Of a stretch of DNA of 64,000 bases, positions 15,601 to 27,219 are shown piece after piece. The notes below the pieces were generated by a model. It saw only the letters and a list, made by a program, of their open reading frames with translations. It did no database searches and had not been told where the DNA came from. Location of the stretch: positions 6,091,469 through 6,155,468 of the forward strand of contig OZ038453.1 in the NCBI GenBank assembly GCA_964036195.1, written 5' to 3'. Every line of letters begins with the position of its first letter. Positions within the stretch are counted from its first letter, which is position 1. Origin of the DNA: Sphaerolaimus hirsutus (Eukaryota > Nematoda > Chromadorea > Monhysterida > Sphaerolaimidae). A program made the position numbers and the translations under genes.

Positions 15601-18600
15601 CTTGGGAAAGGTGGTAGAGATGCACCGTTGCGTAGCTGAGTTTGTGCTATATCAAAATCTACAAACGTTGTGGTGTGTTTGCCATAGCCACTCTATACCT
15701 AAGAAACAAGAACGTGAATAAATGTCAATTCTGGCTGATTGAATCACAATTCACGCCTTAACCATTCTTGGGAAAGGTTGTAGACATGCACCATTGCATA
15801 GCTGGGATTGTGCTCTATAAAAATCTACAAACGTTTTGGTGTGTTTTCCATAGCCACTTTATACGTAAGAAACAAAAATGTGAATAAATGTCAATTCTGG
15901 ACAATTGAGTCATGATTCACGCCTTAACCATTCTTGGGAAAGGTGGTAGACATGCACCGTTGCGTAGCTGAGATTGTGCTCTATCAAAATCTCCAAACGT
16001 TTTGGTATGTTTGCCATAGCCACTTTATACCTAAGAAACAAAAACATGAATAAATGTCAATTCTGGCTGATTGAATCACGATTCATGCCTTAAAGATTCT
16101 TGGGAAAGGTGGTAGACATGCACCTTTGCGTAGCTGAGATTGTGCTCTATCAAAATCTCCTAACGTTTTGGTGTGTTTGCCATAGCCACTTTATACCTAA
16201 GAAACAAAAACGTGAATAAATGTCAATTCTGGCTGATTGAATCACAATTCACGCCTTAACCATTCTTGGGAATGGTGGTAGACATGCACCGTTGCGTAGC
16301 TGAGATTGTGCTCTATAAAAATCTACAAACGTTTTGGTGTGTTTGCCATTGCCACTTTATACCTAAGAAACAAAAACGTGAATAAATGTCAATTCTGGCC
16401 AATTGATTCACGATTAACGCCTTAACCATTCTTGGGAATGGTGGTAGACATGCACCGTTGCGTAGCTGAGATTGTGCTCTATCAAAATCTACAAATGTTT
16501 TGGTGTGTTTGCCATAGCCACTTTATACCTAAGAAACAAAAACGTGAATAAATGTCAATTCTGGCCAATTTAATCATGATTCACGCCTACACCATTCTTG
16601 GGAAAGGTGGTAGACATGCACCGTTGCATAGCTGAGATTGTGCTATATCAAAATCTACAAACGTTGTGGTGTGTTTGCCACAGCCACTCTATACCTAAGA
16701 AACAAAAACGTGAATAAATGTCAATTCTGGCTGATTGAATCACGATTCACGCCTTAACCATTCTTGGGAAAGGTGGTAGACATGCACCGTTGCGTAGCTG
16801 AGATTGTGCTCTATAAAAATCTACAAATGTTTTGGTGTGTTTGCCATAGCCACTTTATACCTAATAAACAAAAACGTGAATAAATGTCAATTCTGGCTGA
16901 TTGGATCACAATTCACGCCTTAACCATTCTTGAGAAAGGTGATAGACATGCACCGTTGCGTAGCTGAGATCGTGCTCTATCAAAATCTACAAACGTTTTG
17001 GTGTGTTTGCCATAGCCACTTTATACCTAAGAAACAAAAACGTGAATAAATGTCATATCTGGCTGATTGAATCACAATTAACACCTTAACCATTCTTGGG
17101 AATGGTAATAGACATGCACCGTTGCGTAGCTGAGATTGTGCTCTATCAAAATCTACAAATGTTTTGGTGTGTTTGCCATAGCCACTTTATACCTAAGAAA
17201 CAAAAACGTGAATAAATGTCAATTCTGGACAATTGAGTCACGATTCACGCCTTGACCATTCTTGGGAATGGTGGTAGACATGCACTGTTGCGTAGCTGAG
17301 ATTGTGCTCTATCAAAATCTCCAAACGTTTTGGTGTGTTTGCCATAGCCACTTTATACCTAAGAAACAAAAACGTGAATAAATGTCATATCTGGCCGATT
17401 GAATCACAATTAACACCTTAACCATTCTTGGGAATGGTGGTAGACAAGCACCGTTGCGTAGCTGAGATTGTGCTCTATCAAAATCTACAAACGTTTTGGT
17501 GTGTTTGCCATAGCCACTTTATACCTAAGAAACAAAAACGTGAATAAATGTCAATTCTGGACAATTGAGTCACGATTCACGCCTTGACCATTCTTGGGAA
17601 TGGTGGTAGACATGCACTGTTGCGTAGCTGAGATTGTGCTCTATCAAAATCTCCAAATGTTTTGGTGTGTTTGCCATAGCAACTTTATACCTAAGAAACA
17701 AAAACGTGAATAAATGTCATTTCTGGACGATTGAGTCACGATTCACACCTTCACCATTCTTGGGAAAGGTGGTAGACATGCTCCGTTGCATAGCTGAGAT
17801 TGTGCTCTATAAAAATCTACAAACGTTTTGGTGTGTTTGCCATAGCCACTTTATACCTAAGAATCAAAAACGTGAATAAATGTCAATTCTGGCTGATTCA
17901 CGCCTTAACCATTCTTGGGAAAGGTGGTAGACATGCATCGTTGCGTAGCTGAGATTGTGCTCTATAAAAATCTACAAATGTTTTGGTGTGTTTGCCATAG
18001 CCACTTTATACCTAATAAACAAAAACGTGAATAAATGTCAATTCTGGCCAATTGAATCATGATTCACGCCTTACCCATTTTTGGGAAAGGTGGTAGACAT
18101 GCACCATTGCGTAGCTGAGATCGTGCTCTATCAAAATCTACAAACGTTTTGGTGTGTTTGCCATAGCCACTTTATACCTAAGAAACAAAAACGTGAATAA
18201 ATGTCATATCTGGCCAATTGAATCACAATTAACACCTTAACCATTCTTGGGAATGGTGGTAGACATGCACCGTTGCGTAGCTGAGATTGTGCTCTATCAA
18301 AATCTACAAATGTTTTGGTGTGTTTGCCATAGCCACTTTATACCTAAGAAACAAAAACGTGAATAAATGTCAATTCTGGCTGATTGAATCACGATTCACG
18401 CCTTAACCATTCTTGGGAAAGGTGGTAGACATGCACCGTTGCGTAGCTGAGATTGTGCTCTATCAAAATCCCCAAACGTTTTGGTGTGTTTGCCATAGCC
18501 ACTTTATACCTAAGAAACAAAAACGTGAATAAATGTCAATTCTGGCTGATTGAATCACGATTCACGCCTTAACCATTCTTGGGAAAGGTGGTAGACATGC

Positions 18601-21170
18601 ACCGTTGCGTAGCTGAGATTGTGCTCTATAAAAATCTACAAAGTTTTGGTGTGTTTGCCATAGCCACTTTATACCTAAGAAACAAAAACGTGAATAAATG
18701 TCAATTCTGGCTGATTGAATCACGATTCACGCCTTAACCATTCTTGGGAAAGGTGGTAGACATGCACCGTTGCGTAGCTGATATTGTGCTCTATCAAAAT
18801 CTACAAACGTTTTGGTGTGTTTGCCATAGCCACTTTATACCTAAGAAAAAAAACGTGAATAAATGTCAATTCTGGCTGATTGAATCACAATTCACGCCTT
18901 AACCATTCTTGGGAAAGGTGGTAGACATGCACCGTTGCGTAGCTGAGATTGTGCTCTATAAAAATCTACAAAGTTTTGGTGTGTTTGCCATAGCCACTTT
19001 ATACCTAATAAACAAAAACGTGAATAAATGTCAATTCTGGCCAATTGAATCATGATTCACGCCTTAACCATTTTTGGGAAAGGTGGTAGACATGCACCGT
19101 TGCATAGCTGAGATTGTGCTCTATCAAAATCTACAAACGTTTTGGTGTGTTTGCCATTGCCACTTTATACCTAAGAAACAAAAACGTGAATAAATGTCAA
19201 TTCTGGCTGATTGAATCACGATTCACGCCTTAACCATTCTTGGGAAAGGTGGTAGACATGCACCGTTGCGTAGCTGAGATTGTGCTCTATAAAAATCTAC
19301 AAACGTTTTGGTGTGTTTGCCATAGCCACTTTATACCTAATAAACAAAAATGTGAATAAATGTCAATTCTGGCCAATTGAATCATGATTCACGCCTTAAC
19401 CATTTTTGGGAAAGGTGGTAGACATGCACCGTTGCGTAGCTGAGATTGTGCTCTATCAAAATCTAAAAACGTTTTGGTGTGTTTGCCATAGCCACTTTAT
19501 ACCTAAGAAACAAAAACGTGAGTAAATGTCATATCTGGCCGATTGAATCACAATTAACACCTTAACCATACTTGGGAATGGTGGTAGACATGCACCGTTG
19601 CGTAGCTGAGATTGTGCTCTATAAAAATCTACAAACGTTTTGGTGTGTTTGCCATAGCCACTTTATACCTAATAAACATAAACGTGAATAAATGTCAATT
19701 CTGGCCAATTGAATCATGATTCACGCCTTAACCATTTTTGGGAAAGGTGGTAGACATGCACCGTTGGTAGCTGAGATTGTGCTCTATCAAAATCTGAAAA
19801 CGTTTTGGTGTGTTTGCCATAGCCACTTTATACCTAAGAAACAAAAACGTGAATAAATGTCATATCTGACTGATTGAATCACAATTAACACCTTAACCAT
19901 ACTTGGGAATGGTGGTAGACATGCACCGTTGCGTAGCTGAGATTGTGCTCTATCAAAATCTACAAACGTTTTGGTGTGTTTGCCATAGCCACTTTATACC
20001 TAAGAAACAAAAACGTGAATAAATGTCAATTCTGGCTGATTGAATCACAATTCATGCCTGCACCATTCTTGGGAAAGGTGGTAGACATGCACCGTTGCGT
20101 AGCTGAGATTGTGCTATATCAAAATCTACAAACGTTGTGGTGTGTTTGCCATAGCCACTCTATACCTAAGAAACAAAAATGTGAATAAATGTCAATTCTG
20201 GCCAATTGAATCATTTTTACCGCCTACACCATTCTTGGGAAAGGTGGTAGAGATGCACCGTTGCGTAGCTGAGTTTGTGCTATATCAAAATCTACAAACG
20301 TTGTGGTGTGTTTGCCATAGCCACTCTATACCTAAGAAACAAGAACGTGAATAAATGTCAATTCTGGCTGATTGAATCACAATTCACGCCTTAACCATTC
20401 TTGGGAAAGGTTGTAGACATGCACCATTGCATAGCTGGGATTGTGCTCTATAAAAATCTACAAACGTTTTGGTGTGTTTTCCATAGCCACTTTATACGTA
20501 AGAAACAAAAATGTGAATAAATGTCAATTCTGGACAATTGAGTCATGATTCACGCCTTAACCATTCTTGGGAAAGGTGGTAGACATGCACCGTTGCGTAG
20601 CTGAGATTGTGCTCTATCAAAATCTCCAAACGTTTTGGTATGTTTGCCATAGCCACTTTATACCTAAGAAACAAAAACATGAATAAATGTCAATTCTGGC
20701 TGATTGAATCACGATTCATGCCTTAAAGATTCTTGGGAAAGGTGGTAGACATGCACCGTTGCGTAGCTGAGATTGTGCTCTATCAAAATCTCCTAACGTT
20801 TTGGTGTGTTTGCCATAGCCACTTTATACCTAAGAAACAAAAACGTGAATAAATGTCAATTCTGGCTGATTGAATCACAATTCACGCCTTAACCATTCTT
20901 GGGAATGGTGGTAGACATGCACCGTTGCGTAGCTGAGATTGTGCTCTATAAAAATCTACAAACGTTTTGGTGTGTTTGCCATTGCCACTTTATACCTAAG
21001 AAACAAAAACGTGAATAAATGTCAATTCTGGCCAATTGATTCACGATTAACGCCTTAACCATTCTTGGGAATGGTGGTAGACATGCACCGTTGCGTAGCT
21101 GAGATTGTGCTCTATCAAAATCTACAAATGTTTTGGTGTGTTTGCCATAGCCACTTTATACCTAAGAAAC
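6660..21170 (+). repeat. Long higher-order repeat, three copies of about 4.6-4.8 kb
   Basis: Three successive copies carry the same order of variant units. The unit at 8202 recurs at 12835 and 17634 (offsets 4633 and 4799). The unit at 10511 recurs at 15310 and 19943 (offsets 4799 and 4633). Copies 1 and 3 are therefore collinear at 9432 bp, and copy 2 has one extra 166-bp unit between those markers. Rare private marks are shared by all copies, including GCACCGTTGGTAGCTG (3 bp missing), a short AAGAAAAAAAACG run and ATTCATGCCTTAAAGATTC. Approximate copies are 6.66-11.34, 11.34-16.54 and 16.54-21.17 kb. Confidence 0.85.
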
Positions 21171-21437
21171 AAAAACGTGAATAAATGTCAATTCTGGACG
21201 ATTGAGTCACGATTCACGCCTTAACCATTCTTGGGAATGGTGGTAGACATGCACCGTTGCGTAGCTGAAATTGTGCTCTATCAAAATCTCTAAACGTTTT
21301 GGTATGTTTGCCATAGCCACTTTATACCTAAGAAACAAAAAACGTGAATAAATGTCAATTCTGGCTGATTGAATCACGATTCACGCCTTAACCATTCTTG
21401 GGAAAGGTGGTAGACATGCACCGTTGCGTAGCTGAGA

Positions 21438-24093
21438 TTGTGCTCTATCAAAATCTACAAACGTTTTGGTGTGTTTGCCATAGCCACTTTATACCTAAGA
21501 AACAAAAATGTGAATAAATGTCAATTCTGGCCAATTGAATCATTTTTACCGCCTACACCATTCTTGGGAAAGGTGGTAGAAATGCACCGTTGCGTAGCTG
21601 AGTTTGTGCTATATCAAAATCTACAAACGTTGTGGTGTGTTTGCCATAGCCACTTTATATGTAAGAAACAAAAACATGAATAAATGTCAATTCTGGACGA
21701 TTGAGTCACGATTCACGCCTTAACCATTCTTGGGAAAGGTGGTAGACATGCACCGTTGCGTAGCTGAGATTGTGCTCTATCAAAATCTCCAAACGTTTTG
21801 GTATGTTTGCCATAGCCACTTTATACGTAAGAAACAAGAATGTGAATAAATGTCAATTCTGGCTGATTGAATCACGATTCACGCCTTAAAGATTCTTGGG
21901 AAAGGTGGTAGACATGCACCGTTGCGTAGCTGAGATTGTGCTCTATCAAAATCTCCAAACGTTTTGGTATGTTTGCCATAGCCACTTTATACCTAAGAAA
22001 CAAGAATGTGAATAAATGTCAATTCTGGCTGATTGAATCACGATTCACGCCTTAAAGATTCTTGGGAAAGGTGGTAGACATGCACCGTTGCGTAGCTGAG
22101 ATTGTGCTCTATCAAAATCTCCAAACGTTTTGGTGTGTTTGCCATAGCCACTTTATACCTAAGAAACAAAAATGTGAATAAATGTCAATTCTGGCTGATT
22201 GAATCACGATTCACGCCTTAACCATTCTTGGGAAAGGTGGTAGACATGCACCGTTGCATAGCTGAGATTGTGCTCTATAAAAATCTACAAACGTTTTGGT
22301 GTGTTTGCCATTGCCACTTTATACCTAAGAAACAAAAACGTGAATAAATGTCAATTCTGGCCAATTGATTCACGATTATCGCCTTAACCATTCTTGGGAA
22401 TGGTGGTAGACATGCACCGTTGCGTAGCTGAGATTGTGCTCTATCAAAATCTACAAACGTTTTGGTGTGTTTGCCATAGCCACTTTATACCTAAGAAACA
22501 AAAACGTGAATAAATGTCAATTCTGGACGATTGAGTCACGATTCACGCCTTAACCATTCTTGGGAATGGTGGTAGACATGCACCGTTGCGTAGCTGAGAT
22601 TGTGCTCTATCAAAATCTACAAACGTTTTGGTGTGTTTGCCATAGCCACTTTATACCTAAGAAACAAAAATGTGAATAAATGTCAATTCTGGCCGATTGA
22701 ATCACGATTAACGCCTTCACCATTCTTGGGAAAGGTGGTAGACATGCACCGTTGCGTAGCTGAGATTGTGCTCTATCAAAATCTACAAACGTTTTGGTGT
22801 GTTTGCCATAGGCACTTTATACCTAAGAAACAAAAATGTGAATAAATGTCAATTCTGGCCAATTGAATCATTTTTACCGCCTACACCATTCTTGGGAAAG
22901 GTGGTAGAAATGCACCGTTGCGTAGCTGAGTTTGTGCTATATCAAAATCTACAAACGTTGTGGTGTGTTTGCCATAGCCACTTTATATGTAAGAAACAAA
23001 AACATGAATAAATGTCAATTCTGGACGATTGAGTCACGATTCACGCCTTAACCATTCTTGGGAAAGGTGGTAGACATGCACCGTTGCGTAGCTGAGATTG
23101 TGCTCTATCAAAATCTCCAAACGTTTTGGTATGTTTGCCATAGCCACTTTATACGTAAGAAACAAGAATGTGAATAAATGTCAATTCTGGCTGATTGAAT
23201 CACGATTCACGCCTTAAAGATTCTTGGGAAAGGTGGTAGACATGCACCGTTGCGTAGCTGAGATTGTGCTCTATCAAAATCTCCAAACGTTTTGGTATGT
23301 TTGCCATAGCCACTTTATACCTAAGAAACAAGAATGTGAATAAATGTCAATTCTGGCTGATTGAATCACGATTCACGCCTTAAAGATTCTTGGGAAAGGT
23401 GGTAGACATGCACCGTTGCGTAGCTGAGATTGTGCTCTATCAAAATCTCCAAACGTTTTGGTGTGTTTGCCATAGCCACTTTATACCTAAGAAACAAAAA
23501 TGTGAATAAATGTCAATTCTGGCTGATTGAATCACGATTCACGCCTTAACCATTCTTGGGAAAGGTGGTAGACATGCACCGTTGCATAGCTGAGATTGTG
23601 CTCTATAAAAATCTACAAACGTTTTGGTGTGTTTGCCATTGCCACTTTATACCTAAGAAACAAAAACGTGAATAAATGTCAATTCTGGCCAATTGATTCA
23701 CGATTATCGCCTTAACCATTCTTGGGAATGGTGGTAGACATGCACCGTTGCGTAGCTGAGATTGTGCTCTATCAAAATCTACAAACGTTTTGGTGTGTTT
23801 GCCATAGCCACTTTATACCTAAGAAACAAAAACGTGAATAAATGTCAATTCTGGACGATTGAGTCACGATTCACGCCCTAACCATTCTTGGGAATGGTGG
23901 TAGACATGCACCGTTGCGTAGCTGAGATTGTGCTCTATCAAAATCTACAAACGTTTTGGTGTGTTTGCCATAGCCACTTTATACCTAAGAAACAAAAATG
24001 TGAATAAATGTCAATTCTGGCCGATTGAATCACGATTAACGCCTTCACCATTCTTGGGAAAGGTGGTAGACATGCACCGTTGCGTAGCTGAGA
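21438..24093 (+). repeat. Eight-unit higher-order repeat, two copies (1,328 bp)
   Basis: Marker units at 21438 and 22600 recur at 22766 and 23928, exactly 1328 bp later, which is eight 166-bp units. The copies are nearly identical, sharing for example GAAACAAGAATGTG units, TTAAAGATTC units and GATTATCGCC units. The second copy runs into a separate 1525-bp duplication. Confidence 0.85.
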
Positions 24094-24534
24094 TTGTGCT
24101 CTATCAAAATCTACAAACGTTTTGGTGTGTTTGCCATAGGCACTTTATACCTAAGAAACAAAAGTGTGAATAAATGTCAATTCTGGCCGATTGAATCACG
24201 ATTAACGCCTTAACCATTCTTGGGAATGGTGGTAGACATGCACCGTTGCGTAGCTGAGATTGTGCTCTATCAAAATCTACAAACGTTTTGGTGTGTTTGC
24301 CGTAGCCAATTTATACCTATGAAACAAAAACATGAATAAATGTCAATTCTGGACGATTGAGTCACGATTAATGCCTTAACCATTCTTGGGAATGGTTGTA
24401 GACATGCACCATTGCGTAGCTGAAATTGTGCTCTATCAAAATCTCCAAACGTTTTGGTATGTTTGCCATAGCCACTTTATACCTAAGAAACAAAAACGTG
24501 AATAAATGTCAATTCTGGACGATTGAGTCACAAT

Positions 24535-25226
24535 CACAGGGAAAACCACGTCGCTGCCAACTCACTGCCAGCTAGGAGACAACAAGCTGACAAGCATTTG
24601 TTTACACTTGGCAGCGAGTTGGCAGCGTGTGTCAGCGAGCTGGCAGCCAGTTGGAAGCGTGTGTCAGCGGGCTGGCAGCTAGCTGTAAAAGCCAGCAGTG
24701 TAGTTGGCAGCGAGCTGGCAGCGAATAGAAAACTGCAGTACATTTAGGAATGCACAATTATTATTTTTAGCCATGCACAATTCATTTTGACCCAAAGAAT
24801 GTGGTTATGTAGAGACCATCAGTTTGATTGGTATTGCACTGCTGTGAGAAGCCCACATTCTCTTCAATGAGTAGGATCAATTTTGATGAGTAGGCTTTTT
24901 TGATTGATTTATCACATTGATAACCACCCATTATAATCCTTGTGCATTGCTTTTTCTGCATAATTTTTGTTTTCTGCAACACTCAACATTTCATTTCATA
25001 CATTTCATATATAGGTAGGTACATTGTTTGGGTCAAATGAAACTAAACATTATAACTTTTACCAGTAAAATTGTCAGCGAGCTGGCAGCCAGCTAAGTCA
25101 TGTGGAAGGTAATTTGTCAGCGAGCTGGCAGCTAAGTGCATAAAAGTTGTCAGCGAGCTGCACCTAATTTTTGCTGTTTGGCAAGCAAGCTGGCAGCAAG
25201 TTGGCAGCGAGGTGGTTTTCCCTGTG
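24535..25226 (+). mobile_element. MITE-like DNA element, copy 1
   Basis: This 692-bp non-satellite insertion has imperfect terminal inverted repeats of about 40 bp. It opens with CACAGGGAAAACCAC and closes with the inverse, GTGGTTTTCCCTGTG. Just inside each end are GC-rich blocks (about 24550-24727 and 25071-25220) built of many GGCAGCGAGCTGGCAG-like and GTCAGCGAGCTGGCAG-like repeats. The middle (about 24728-25070) is AT-rich and has no coding potential that I can support. The left flank is AAT and the right flank GAT. The - strand copies show a clean 3-bp duplication, so one base has probably changed here. A 3-bp target duplication, CAC termini and subterminal repeats recall CACTA-like elements, but this is not diagnostic. 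No transposase is present, so it is non-autonomous. Confidence 0.85.
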
Positions 25227-26059
25227 GATTCATGCCTTAACCATTCTTGGGAAAGGTGGTAGACATGCATTGTTGCGTAGCTGAGATTGTGCTCTATCAA
25301 AATCTACAAACGTTTTGGTGTGTTTGCCATAGCCACTTTATACCTAAGAAACAAAAACGTGAATAAATGTCAATTCTGGACGATTGAGTCACGATTCACG
25401 CCTTAACCATTCTTGGGAATGGTGGTAGACATGCACCGTTGCGTAGCTGAGATTGTGCTCTATCAAAATCTACAAACGTTTTGGTGTGTTTGCCATAGCC
25501 ACTTTATACCTAAGAAACAAAAATGTGAATAAATGTCAATTCTGGCCGATTGAATCACGATTAACGCCTTCACCATTCTTGGGAAAGGTGGTAGACATGC
25601 ACCGTTGCGTAGCTGAGATTGTGCTCTATCAAAATCTACAAACGTTTTGGTGTGTTTGCCATAGGCACTTTATACCTAAGAAACAAAAGTGTGAATAAAT
25701 GTCAATTCTGGCCGATTGAATCACGATTAACGCCTTAACCATTCTTGGGAATGGTGGTAGACATGCACCGTTGCGTAGCTGAGATTGTGCTCTATCAAAA
25801 TCTACAAACGTTTTGGTGTGTTTGCCGTAGCCAATTTATACCTATGAAACAAAAACATGAATAAATGTCAATTCTGGACGATTGAGTCACGATTAATGCC
25901 TTAACCATTCTTGGGAATGGTTGTAGACATGCACCATTGCGTAGCTGAAATTGTGCTCTATCAAAATCTCCAAACGTTTTGGTATGTTTGCCATAGCCAC
26001 TTTATACCTAAGAAACAAAAACGTGAATAAATGTCAATTCTGGACGATTGAGTCACAAT
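25227..26059 (+). repeat. 166-bp satellite between two MITE copies
   Basis: Five units of the 166-bp satellite lie between the two MITE copies. The unit right after the MITE carries the private variant GCATTGTTGCG in place of GCACCGTTGCG. The same variant is found after copy 2, as expected for a block duplication. Confidence 0.95.
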
Positions 26060-26751
26060 CACAGGGAAAACCACGTCGCTGCCAACTCACTGCCAGCTAG
26101 GAGACAACAAGCTGACAAGCATTTGTTTACACTTGGCAGCGAGTTGGCAGCGTGTGTCAGCGAGCTGGCAGCCAGTTGGAAGCGTGTGTCAGCGGGCTGG
26201 CAGCTAGCTGTAAAAGCCAGCAGTGTAGTTGGCAGCGAGCTGGCAGCGAATAGAAAACTGCAGTACATTTAGGAATGCACAATTATTATTTTTAGCCATG
26301 CACAATTCATTTTGACCCAAAGAATGTGGTTATGTAGAGACCATCAGTTTGATTGGTATTGCACTGCTGTGAGAAGCCCACATTCTCTTCAATGAGTAGG
26401 ATCAATTTTGATGAGTAGGCTTTTTTGATTGATTTATCACATTGATAACCACCCATTATAATCCTTGTGCATTGCTTTTTCTGCATAATTTTTGTTTTCT
26501 GCAACACTCAACATTTCATTTCATACATTTCATATATAGGTAGGTACATTGTTTGGGTCAAATGAAACTAAACATTATAACTTTTACCAGTAAAATTGTC
26601 AGCGAGCTGGCAGCCAGCTAAGTCATGTGGAAGGTAATTTGTCAGCGAGCTGGCAGCTAAGTGCATAAAAGTTGTCAGCGAGCTGCACCTAATTTTTGCT
26701 GTTTGGCAAGCAAGCTGGCAGCAAGTTGGCAGCGAGGTGGTTTTCCCTGTG
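26060..26751 (+). mobile_element. MITE-like DNA element, copy 2
   Basis: This second copy has the same termini, subterminal repeats and AT-rich centre as the element 1525 bp upstream, and the same place of insertion in the satellite unit. It arose by duplication of the surrounding block, not by a fresh insertion, because the flanking satellite variants are duplicated with it. Confidence 0.88.
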
Positions 26752-27219
26752 GATTCATGCCTTAACCATTCTTGGGAAAGGTGGTAGACATGCATTGTTG
26801 CGTAGCTGAGATTGTGCTCTATCAAAATCTACAAACGTTTTGGTGTGTTTGCCATAGCCACTTTATACCTAAGAAACAAAAACATGAATAAATGTCAATT
26901 CTGGCCGATTGAATCACGATTAACGCCTTAACCATTCTTGGGAATGGTGGTAGACATGCACCGTTGCATAGCTGAGATTGTGCTCTATCAAAATCTACAA
27001 ACGTTTTGGTGTGTTTGCCATAGCCACTTTATACCTAAGAAACAAAAATGTGAATAAATGTCAATTCTGGACGATTGAGTCATGATTCACGCCTTAACCA
27101 TTCTTGGGAATGGTGGTAGACATGCACCGTTGTGTAGCTGGAATTGTGCTCTATCAAAATCTCCAAACGTTTTGGTATGTTTGCCATAGCCACTTTATAC
27201 CTAAGAAACAAAAACATGA

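Larger units (their letters stand above)
1..24534 (+). repeat. 166-bp tandem satellite array, left block
   Basis: This is continuous head-to-tail repetition of one unit of 166 bp, with about 148 units here. Landmarks in each unit, in order, are GTGCTCTATCAAAATCTAC, ACGTTTTGGTGTGTTTGCC, TAAGAAACAAAAACGTG, ATGTCAATTCTGG, an ATTGAATCACGATTC-like segment, ACCATTCTTGGGAA and TAGACATGCACCGTTGCG. Neighbouring units differ at a limited set of positions, such as GGAATGG or GGAAAGG, GAATCA or GAGTCA, and TCTACAAA or TCTCCAAA. These variants recur in blocks, which shows higher-order amplification. Some units are 173 bp because TTTGTGC is duplicated (for example near 1166-1185). No host gene, RNA gene or other insertion was seen. 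Because 166 is not a multiple of 3, the reading frame shifts from unit to unit. The 81-codon open stretches that recur here open with TTG, not ATG, and are unlikely to be genes. Confidence 0.97.
23840..26880 (+). repeat. 1,525-bp tandem duplication carrying the MITE
   Basis: A block made of five satellite units plus one 692-bp MITE is present twice in tandem. Markers at 23928 recur at 25453, and the MITE start at 24535 recurs at 26060, both with an offset of 1525 bp. The two MITE copies and the flanking units look virtually identical, so the duplication is recent compared with most of the array. Confidence 0.9.

Noticed and set aside
24523-25300. Short open frames on both strands of the MITE (66-85 codons)
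   Set aside because: They overlap each other, run across inverted and subterminal repeats and into satellite, and show no transposase motif. The + strand and - strand frames over the GC-rich repeats are both products of the repeat words.
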